A stretch of DNA of 37,429 bases from Candidatus Blautia faecigallinarum (GTDB taxonomy: Bacteria; Bacillota; Clostridia; Lachnospirales; Lachnospiraceae): positions 1 to 37,429 of the forward strand of contig DXBU01000067.1 in NCBI GenBank assembly GCA_019116385.1. Direction: 5' to 3'. The position numbers were made by a program, and so were the translations under genes. This document shows, piece after piece, positions 31,525 through 37,429 of the stretch (position 1 is its first letter; every line of letters starts with the position of its first letter). Under the pieces are notes generated by a model. It saw only the letters and a program-made list of their open reading frames with translations. It made no database searches and had not been told where the DNA came from.

Positions 31525-31554
31525 ATTATATACCATTATGCGCAGGTACTTCAA
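31525..31554 (-). promoter_or_regulatory. Promoter of the MsmR-like gene
   Basis: Read on the minus strand: TTGAAG (31549-31554), 18-base spacer, TATAAT (31525-31530), a perfect -10. The start codon lies about 100 bases downstream. Confidence 0.6.
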
Positions 31555-31559
31555 CACTA

Positions 31560-31588
31560 TTCTAGAAAAAAACGCATCATGGTATAAA
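31560..31588 (+). promoter_or_regulatory. Promoter of the alpha-galactoside importer operon
   Basis: TTCTAG (31560-31565), 17-base spacer, TATAAA (31583-31588). The good -10 with poor -35 fits AraC-type activation. The leader to the start codon at 31713 is 124 bases long and contains no further clear signal. Confidence 0.5.
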
Positions 31589-31712
31589 AGTAAATCCATG
31601 GGAGCATTTACCCTATGTTAAAAGGGTGTTAAAATCCAGTTATCAAAAGAAAGCAGATCTCTTTGGACAGCAGGATGCCGGGGTCCAAAGAGAGGGGAAA
31701 GGAGAGACGAGA

Positions 31713-33023
31713 ATGAGAGGAAAACTAGCGGTTGCCGCGGGATGCGGAGCGCTGCTTTTGGGTACCAGCCTGCTCTTTAGCGGATGCGGGGACAGCGGGA
31801 AGACCAGCGATGGAAAGACCAGGATCGAAATGGTACAGTACAAGCCCGAGGCGGTAAAAGCCTTTGAAGCCCTTGAGCAGAAGTTCAACGAAACCCACGA
31901 CGACATCGAGCTGACCATCGAATCGCCAAACGAGGCAATGACGATCTTGAAAACACGTTTTATTAAGGAGGACCAGCCGGATATCATCGGCATCGGCGGT
32001 GATATCAACTATTCCAACTTCCTGGATTCAGACATGCTGCAGGATATCTCGGACTTTGACGGACTTGCGGACATCAAGCAGGCATATCTGGATATCGCCA
32101 AGAACCTTGAGTTCATCCCCGAGGAGGGAACCTACGCGGTGCCTTATGTGGCCAATGCGGCGGGCGTCCTTTACAACAGGGAGATGTTCGAGGAAAACGG
32201 GTGGGAGATCCCGACGACCTGGACGGAATTTATAGAGCTCCTGGATACGATACAGGCATCCGGCCAGAGGCCCCTGTACTTCGGGTTTAAGGATACCTGG
32301 ACCTGTCTGGCTCCCTGGAACGCTATGGCGGTAGACCTGGCTCCTCCAGATGTGTGCCAGCAGGTGAACCGGGGAGAGACCACCTTCACCGAACAGTACC
32401 GGGAAGTGGCGGAAAAGATCCTGCAGCTTCTTCCATACGCCCAGGAGGATCCTTACGCATACAGCTACAATGATGCATGTACGGCTTTCGCCAGAGGAGA
32501 ATCCGCGATGTACTGCATCGGAAGCTACGCGGTTCCCCAGATCCTGTCCGTAAATCCGGAGATGGATATTGACTCCTTTGTATTTCCGGCAAGCGACAAT
32601 GCAGAAGACAATGTGCTGAACTCCGGTATAGACCTTCTGTTCAGTGTAATGGAAGACTGTGAGAACAAAGAGGCTGCCTATGAGGTGCTGCGGTTCCTTC
32701 TGGAAGACGAAAACATCCAGATCTATCTGGACGACCAGAACGCGGTTCCCTGCAAGGAAGGCGACTTTACCCTTCCCTCCATGCTGGACGGTGTGAAGTC
32801 CTATGTGGAAGAAGGAAAGATGCTGGACTATCATGATCACTATTATCCCACAGAGATGGCTGTAGACGCCATGATCCAGACCTTCCTGATGGATGGAGAT
32901 GTGGACGCATATTTGGAGAAATTTGATACAGACTGGGTACGCTATAACCGTGACCTGATCCGGAAGGTTCAGGAATACCAGGAGGAGAACCCGGGGGCTG
33001 CGGAAGGAGGAAATGAGTCATGA
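31713..33023 (+). CDS. Sugar-binding lipoprotein, MsmE-like
   Basis: The protein has 436 residues. It starts with a basic N-terminus, a hydrophobic stretch, and a lipobox 'LLFSGC' with Cys25 as lipid anchor, followed by a flexible 'GDSGKTSDGKT'. The mature part is a family-1 solute-binding fold ('IEMVQYKPEAVKAFEALEQK', 'PYVANAAGVLYNREMFEENG', 'GWEIPTTWTEFIELL'), as in MsmE/RafE-type proteins for alpha-galactosides and other oligosaccharides. ATG 31713 after GAAAGGAGAGACGAG is chosen; the frame is open to 31626 without a ribosome site. Its stop overlaps the next start. In contrast to the binding protein at 8963, this one has the standard lipobox. Confidence 0.92.
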   Translation: MRGKLAVAAGCGALLLGTSLLFSGCGDSGKTSDGKTRIEMVQYKPEAVKAFEALEQKFNETHDDIELTIESPNEAMTILKTRFIKEDQPDIIGIGGDINYSNFLDSDMLQDISDFDGLADIKQAYLDIAKNLEFIPEEGTYAVPYVANAAGVLYNREMFEENGWEIPTTWTEFIELLDTIQASGQRPLYFGFKDTWTCLAPWNAMAVDLAPPDVCQQVNRGETTFTEQYREVAEKILQLLPYAQEDPYAYSYNDACTAFARGESAMYCIGSYAVPQILSVNPEMDIDSFVFPASDNAEDNVLNSGIDLLFSVMEDCENKEAAYEVLRFLLEDENIQIYLDDQNAVPCKEGDFTLPSMLDGVKSYVEEGKMLDYHDHYYPTEMAVDAMIQTFLMDGDVDAYLEKFDTDWVRYNRDLIRKVQEYQEENPGAAEGGNES

Positions 33024-33901
33024 TGGACAAGGCGAAAGGGAATGAGAGAAAACGGACATTTATGCTGATCACGATCCCGATCCTGATTCTCTTCTTTTTA
33101 TTCAACACACTGCCGCTGTTAAAGGGCTTTTACTATAGCTTTACGAACTTTAAAGGCTACGGGAGCTATGACTTTGTAGGACTTCGGAACTTTATCGACC
33201 TGTTCCAGGACGCCCGTGTGGGAAGATCCTATATCTTTACCTTTAAATTCGCGCTGGTATCCACGGTCATCGTAAACGTCATCAGCCTGATCCTGGCTCT
33301 TGGACTGAACAGCAAGATCCGCGCCAAGAGTGCCCTGAGAGGGATCTACTTTATCCCGAATATCCTGGGCGGACTGGTAGTCGGCTATATTTTCAGCTTT
33401 ATTTTTACGTACATCCTTCCCACAGTGGGACAGAAGCTGGGGATCGGCTTTTTAAGCAGCAGTATGCTGGCCAGCACAAAGGCCGCATGGTTTGCCATCG
33501 TGATCGTTGCATCCTGGCAGTCCATTGCCATGAACACGATCATTTACATTTCCGGTCTCCAGACGGTCCCGGAGGATGTGTACGAGGCAGGCTCCATTGA
33601 CGGCGCTACCGGATGGACCAAATTTAAAAGCTTGACCTTCCCGCTGATCATCCCGTTCTTTACCATCAACATGGTCCTTTGTATGAAGAACTTCCTGATG
33701 GTATTTGACCAGATCATGGCGTTGACCAAGGGCGGCCCTGCACAGAGTACGGAATCCATTTCCTACCTGATCTACCGGAACGGTATGGACGGCGGACAGT
33801 TTGGTTTCCAGAGCGCCAATGCGGTACTGTTCTTCGTAGTCATCGTAGTGATCTCCGTGGCACAGCTGTCATTTATGAATAAAAAGGAGGAGCAGTTATA
33901 A
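33020..33901 (+). CDS. Sugar ABC transporter permease, MsmF-like
   Basis: The 293-residue protein has six membrane helices. The EAA loop is 'VYEAGSIDGATGWTKFKSLT', with Gly in place of the second Ala of the motif. The segment 'LTKGGPAQSTESISYLIYRN' is typical of CUT1 permeases of the MalF/MsmF kind. It overlaps the stop of the MsmE-like gene by four bases (ATGA); a second ATG three bases later is equally possible. It forms the channel with the MsmG-like protein. No ATPase gene is present in the operon, so a shared MsmX/MsmK-type ATPase is expected. Confidence 0.92.
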   Translation: MMDKAKGNERKRTFMLITIPILILFFLFNTLPLLKGFYYSFTNFKGYGSYDFVGLRNFIDLFQDARVGRSYIFTFKFALVSTVIVNVISLILALGLNSKIRAKSALRGIYFIPNILGGLVVGYIFSFIFTYILPTVGQKLGIGFLSSSMLASTKAAWFAIVIVASWQSIAMNTIIYISGLQTVPEDVYEAGSIDGATGWTKFKSLTFPLIIPFFTINMVLCMKNFLMVFDQIMALTKGGPAQSTESISYLIYRNGMDGGQFGFQSANAVLFFVVIVVISVAQLSFMNKKEEQL

Positions 33902-34749
33902 TGAAAAAGAAATCTCAAGGCGTCGGCGGCACAAACTGGCCGGTTACCATTCTTTTGATCCTGGGCTGCTTAACTGTGTTTTTTCCTCTGTACATGGCAG
34001 TGATCATCGCTTTCAAGCAGCCGTCTGAAATGACCAACGACATCGCGGGAGCGCTGTCCTTCCCGTCTACGTGGAGCTTCAGCAACTTCGCGGAAGCCAT
34101 GCGGGTGACCGATTTTTGGAATTCACTGGGAAACAGCTTGCTTATCACTGTGGCTGCTGTTATACTTTCGTTGATCATACATTCACTGGCCGGCTATGCC
34201 ATTGGCAGAAATATGGGAAACAGCAGATTTTATAAGTTTTCCTATCTGTACATCGTAAGCGGTATGTTCGTTCCTTTTGCGATCCTGATGATGCCTCTTG
34301 TAAAACAGACGTCACAGATGGGCATTGGAAACTGGGTAGGCGTGATCATCCTGTATGTGGTCTTCTACATGCCCATGAACCTTCTGCTTTATTCCGGGTA
34401 TCTGAAAAACATCCCCCTGGCTCTTGAAGAGGCCGCAAAGGTGGACGGGGCAAGTACCTGGAGGACATACTGGAGCATTATCTTCCCGGTCATGAAGCCC
34501 ATGCACGCTACCGTGGCGGTGCTGACCGCACTGGGAACCTGGAACGACGTGATGACGCCGCTGGTGATCATGTCCGGCACAGGCAAAAATACACTGCCGC
34601 TGGCACAGCTTAATTTCCAGACTCAGTTTGGAACAAACTATAATCTGGCGTTTGCTTCTTACCTTCTGGCGTTGATCCCGATCCTGATCTTCTATCTGGT
34701 ATGCCAGAAGCAGATCCTCAACGGCGTAGTGAACGGCGCTGTAAAATAA
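33901..34749 (+). CDS. Sugar ABC transporter permease, MsmG-like
   Basis: The 282-residue protein has six membrane helices. The EAA loop is 'LEEAAKVDGASTWRTYWSII', and 'GTWNDVMTPLVIMSGTGKNT' matches the MalG/MsmG group. The start ATG shares one base with the stop of the MsmF-like gene, and AAAAAGGAGGAGC lies just upstream. The end is followed after 42 bases by the alpha-galactosidase gene. The tight overlaps show that the three importer genes are translationally coupled. Confidence 0.92.
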   Translation: MKKKSQGVGGTNWPVTILLILGCLTVFFPLYMAVIIAFKQPSEMTNDIAGALSFPSTWSFSNFAEAMRVTDFWNSLGNSLLITVAAVILSLIIHSLAGYAIGRNMGNSRFYKFSYLYIVSGMFVPFAILMMPLVKQTSQMGIGNWVGVIILYVVFYMPMNLLLYSGYLKNIPLALEEAAKVDGASTWRTYWSIIFPVMKPMHATVAVLTALGTWNDVMTPLVIMSGTGKNTLPLAQLNFQTQFGTNYNLAFASYLLALIPILIFYLVCQKQILNGVVNGAVK

Positions 34750-34791
34750 CCTGTGCAAAGAAGCAGATGCCAATAAAAAAGGAGAAGACCT

Positions 34792-36981
34792 ATGGCTATT
34801 TTACTGGATGAGAAAAATCGGTTGTTTTCATTATGTACAAAGAACAGCATGTACCAGATGAAAGTGGACAACCTTGGTGTATTGCTTCACACATACTATG
34901 GAAAAAGAACAGAAAACTTTGATTACTCCTATCTGATCTCCTGCAAGGATCATGGATTTGCAGGGAATCCTTATCAGGCGGGCACGGACAGGACCTATTC
35001 CCTGGAAGTGCTCCCCCAGGAGTATTCCTGCTATGGAAGCGGGGACTACAGGGCCAGCGCCCTGAAGATCCGCTACCATATGGGAGCCAGGGCCCTGGAA
35101 CTGCGCTATGTGTGCCATCAGTGCCTGGAAGGAAAATACGCCATCCCCGGCCTTCCTGCCATCTACGCCGGGGAAGAGAACAAGGCGGACACCCTGGTGG
35201 TCACCTTAAAGGACGACGTAGGGGGCGTATATGTCCATCTTTATTATGGAGTCATGGAAGACCTGGATCTCATCACCAGGACCGTGCGCATCGAAAACCG
35301 GGCGGAGCAGCCCATCTATCTGGAACGGGCCCTGTCCATGTGCCTGGACCAGATATCCGGCAGCTATGATTTCCTGACCTTTTACGGGAAGCATGAGATG
35401 GAGCGGAAGCTTTCCCGCGCCCATATCCACCACGGGGTACAGTCTGTGGGAAGCGTGCGGGGGACTTCCAGCCACCATTACAATCCCTTTATGATCCTGG
35501 CGGACAGGGCCGCCACAGAGACCAGAGGGGACTGCTACGGCTTTGCCTTCCTGTACAGCGGGAATTTCCTGGCGGAGGCAGAGTACGACCAGTTCAACCA
35601 GACCAGGGTGCTCATGGGCATCCATCCGGACGGCTTTGAATTTGGCCTTGCCCCGGGAGAGGATTTCTGGGCGCCTGAGACGGCGATGGTCTACAGTGAC
35701 GAAGGATTTGAGAAGATGTCCCATGCCTACCACCGGGCCTTCCGCAATAACCTCTGCAGAGGGAAATTCAAGAATGCCAGACGTCCGGTGCTGATCAATA
35801 ACTGGGAAGGGACCTATTTTGACTTTACCGGAGAAAAGCTCATAGAGATGGCAAAGGAAGCGGCAGAGCTGGGCGTGGAGCTCTTTGTCATGGACGACGG
35901 CTGGTTCGGAAAGAGGGATTCCGACGACAGCGGCCTGGGGGACTGGTATGTAAACGAAAAGAAGCTTGGCTGTACCTTAGGGGAGCTTTCCGATGAGATC
36001 CACAGGCTGGGAATGAAGTTCGGCATATGGTTCGAGCCGGAATGCGTCAGCGAGGACAGCGATCTTTACCGGGAGCATCCGGACTGGGCCTTTATCATAC
36101 CCGGAAGGAAGCCTATGAGGGGAAGGTACCAGCTGGTGCTGGACTTCTCCAGGGAGGAGATCCGGGAGCATATCTTTAAACAGGTATGCCAGGTGCTGGA
36201 CAGTGCCAGGGTGGAATATCTGAAATGGGACTTCAACCGGAGCATCAGCGATGTGTACTGCGCCGCCCTTCCGGCGGATCGGCAGGGAGAGGTTTCCCAC
36301 CGGTATGTGCTTGGCCTGTATGACTTCCTGGAAAAGCTGAACCGGCGTTATCCGGATATGCTCATCGAGGGCTGCAGCGGCGGCGGGGGAAGGTTCGACG
36401 CCGGCATGCTTTACTACACGCCGCAGATCTGGTGCAGCGATGACACAGACGCCATCGAACGCCTGAAGATCCAGTACGGTACCTCCTTTGCCTACCCCAT
36501 CAGCACGGTGGGGGCCCATGTTTCCGCCTGCCCCAACCATCAGACCGGAAGGATCACCCCGCTTTCCACCAGGGCAACGGTAGCCATGGCAGGGACCTTC
36601 GGCTACGAGCTGGATCCTTTGAAGCTTTCTGAGGAAGAAAAAGACCAGATCCGGGAGCAGATCCGGACCTTTAAGGGCTATTACGATCTGATCCAGCAGG
36701 GAGAGTATTATCGTCTGACCAATCCCTTTGTGGATGAAGTGTACAATGCCTGGGAATTTGCCAGGGCGGATGGCAGCGAGGCTTTGGTGAGCGTGGTGGC
36801 CACCAAGCTCTATGCCAACGAAGCCCCGGTCTATGTAAAACTGCGGGGGCTGAAAGAAGATAAGATCTATCGAGTGAACGGGGAACGGTATCTGGGAGCC
36901 GCGCTGATGTATGCGGGCTTTCTCATGCCGGACGCCTCGGAAGAATATCAGAGCTGGAATTTCCACTTTGTGGAAGAATGA
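34792..36981 (+). CDS. aga: GH36 alpha-galactosidase
   Basis: The 729-residue length is typical of clostridial and bacillar GH36 alpha-galactosidases (AgaA/RafA/MelA type). A beta-sandwich N-terminal domain is followed by a TIM barrel. 'RPVLINNWEGTYFDF' and 'ELFVMDDGWFGKRDSDDSGL' shape the subsite. The nucleophile is Asp480 in 'EYLKWDFNRS' and the acid/base Asp550 in 'IWCSDDTDAIER', the same spacing as in AgaA from Geobacillus. 'EGCSGGGGRFD' is another family block. It has no signal peptide, so it hydrolyses imported raffinose, melibiose or galactosylated oligosaccharides in the cytoplasm. It is the last gene of the MsmR-controlled operon, with AAAAAGGAG upstream and a long hairpin after it. 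Confidence 0.95.
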   Translation: MAILLDEKNRLFSLCTKNSMYQMKVDNLGVLLHTYYGKRTENFDYSYLISCKDHGFAGNPYQAGTDRTYSLEVLPQEYSCYGSGDYRASALKIRYHMGARALELRYVCHQCLEGKYAIPGLPAIYAGEENKADTLVVTLKDDVGGVYVHLYYGVMEDLDLITRTVRIENRAEQPIYLERALSMCLDQISGSYDFLTFYGKHEMERKLSRAHIHHGVQSVGSVRGTSSHHYNPFMILADRAATETRGDCYGFAFLYSGNFLAEAEYDQFNQTRVLMGIHPDGFEFGLAPGEDFWAPETAMVYSDEGFEKMSHAYHRAFRNNLCRGKFKNARRPVLINNWEGTYFDFTGEKLIEMAKEAAELGVELFVMDDGWFGKRDSDDSGLGDWYVNEKKLGCTLGELSDEIHRLGMKFGIWFEPECVSEDSDLYREHPDWAFIIPGRKPMRGRYQLVLDFSREEIREHIFKQVCQVLDSARVEYLKWDFNRSISDVYCAALPADRQGEVSHRYVLGLYDFLEKLNRRYPDMLIEGCSGGGGRFDAGMLYYTPQIWCSDDTDAIERLKIQYGTSFAYPISTVGAHVSACPNHQTGRITPLSTRATVAMAGTFGYELDPLKLSEEEKDQIREQIRTFKGYYDLIQQGEYYRLTNPFVDEVYNAWEFARADGSEALVSVVATKLYANEAPVYVKLRGLKEDKIYRVNGERYLGAALMYAGFLMPDASEEYQSWNFHFVEE

Positions 36982-37011
36982 TCCTGCCAGTTTCTAACCT
37001 CTAAATATATA

Positions 37012-37065
37012 TTTTGAAGAAGAAAAGCCTTGTACGGTCATGTACAGGGCTTTTCTTCTTCAAAA
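37012..37065. terminator. Long hairpin terminator after the alpha-galactosidase gene
   Basis: A 24-base arm (37012-37035) pairs with 37042-37065 through 23 Watson-Crick pairs and one G-U pair, around the loop GGTCAT. The A-rich left and T-rich right flanks (GCTTTTCTTCTTC) make it a bidirectional intrinsic terminator. Confidence 0.85.
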
Positions 37066-37102
37066 ATGAAAATGTTAATTATAATATCTTTTTTAAATAA
37101 TA

Positions 37103-37131
37103 TTGATTTTTTGTGGTAATTTAAGTATCAT
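37103..37131 (+). promoter_or_regulatory. Promoter of the XRE-type regulator
   Basis: TTGATT (37103-37108), 17-base spacer, TATCAT (37126-37131), in a very AT-rich stretch, with AGGAGGTGA before the start codon at 37163. Confidence 0.6.
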
Positions 37132-37162
37132 ATAAAGAGATAGATTCCAGGAGGTGAATCCT

Positions 37163-37429
37163 ATGAAACAGCTTTCTCAAGAGTATTTAGCAAAAATGAT
37201 AAAAAAACAGAGAACAAAGAAGGATCTGACCCAGGAGCAGCTCAGTGAGAAAACCGGTATTAACCGCGCAATGATCGGCCGCATGGAACGGCAGGAATAT
37301 ATTCCATCCATTCCGCAATTGGAAAAACTGTCTCAGGTGCTCGCGTTCGATATAAACAGTTTATTTGTTGAGGATTTGAAACCAACAGTATATACTGCTT
37401 TTCGAGGCTCTACCTTTACCCGGCAGGAA
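37163..37429 (+). CDS. XRE-family helix-turn-helix regulator (3' end outside window)
   Basis: The 89 residues present begin with an HTH_3/Cro-CI domain: 'KKDLTQEQLSEKTGINRAMI', followed by 'GRMERQEYIPSIPQLEKLSQ' and a short linker. After it, 'KPTVYTAFRGSTFTRQE' starts a second region that runs off the window. The ribosome site AGGAGGTGA is strong and the gene has its own promoter. It is not part of the sugar operons, being isolated by the hairpin upstream. Composition is more AT-rich than the sugar genes. Its target and any partner gene lie beyond the window. Confidence 0.85.
   Translation, partial: MKQLSQEYLAKMIKKQRTKKDLTQEQLSEKTGINRAMIGRMERQEYIPSIPQLEKLSQVLAFDINSLFVEDLKPTVYTAFRGSTFTRQE

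Noticed and set aside
1..37429. CRISPR arrays, insertion sequences, tRNA/rRNA genes, riboswitches and cre (CcpA) sites
   Set aside because: I looked for regularly spaced repeats, transposase motifs, tRNA-like cloverleaf ends and cre-type palindromes in the intergenic regions and found none I could support by eye.

Overview
The window reads as a chromosomal carbohydrate-utilisation region from a Gram-positive gut Clostridia, most likely a Lachnospiraceae (Blautia/Eisenbergiella-like) organism. The reasons are clean AGGAGG-type ribosome binding sites, a GC content near 50% with AT-rich intergenic DNA, YesM/YesN-type two-component genes, CUT1 sugar ABC importers without their own ATPase, and a cluster of glycoside hydrolases (GHs) that all lack signal peptides. 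The genus is inference.

Layout: (1) the 3' end of a probable surface protein (2-220). (2) An AraC regulator plus a small unknown protein (404-1946), closed by a strong terminator. (3) A GPH-family sugar symporter and a large cytoplasmic alpha/beta-hydrolase (2268-5720). (4) A YesM/YesN-like sensor kinase and response regulator (5987-8841). (5) An LplA/LplB/YtcP-type sugar ABC importer (8963-12334). (6) After a leaky-looking terminator, a nine-gene run of catabolic enzymes (12433-29751): GH106-like, domain-swapped GH3, DUF5060/GH-A glycosidase, SGNH esterase, GH43 with a CBM6-like tail, GH43_24-like, a second GH3, GH78-like and GH2. (7) A separate alpha-galactoside module: a divergent MsmR-like AraC regulator with a DUF1836 gene on the minus strand (29872-31427), and MsmEFG-like importer genes plus a GH36 alpha-galactosidase on the plus strand (31713-36981), ending in a long hairpin. 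(8) The start of an XRE-type regulator (37163 onward, cut by the window end).

How it may work: the sensor kinase would detect an extracellular oligosaccharide. Its response regulator would activate both its own operon and the solute-binding-protein promoter through a shared composite element (TCGgAAAA, then ATAGTcTGA at a fixed 11-base offset) that I found at 5739, 5921 and 8850. Imported oligosaccharides would then be trimmed in the cytoplasm by rhamnosidase-like, arabinofuranosidase/xylosidase-like, exo-galactanase-like, beta-galactosidase and GH3 enzymes and deacylated by esterases. This set fits a rhamnose- and arabinose-decorated galactan such as type II arabinogalactan or a pectic side chain. 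That substrate is inferred from family membership only. The alpha-galactoside module looks like an independent, locally regulated unit.

The points most worth a second look are the shared regulatory element, the AT-rich (mosaic) centre of the first solute-binding protein and its lack of a lipobox, the poorly characterised hydrolases at 3660, 12433 and 17371, and the all-intracellular glycosidase set. Family names rest on motifs read by eye; no database search was possible.
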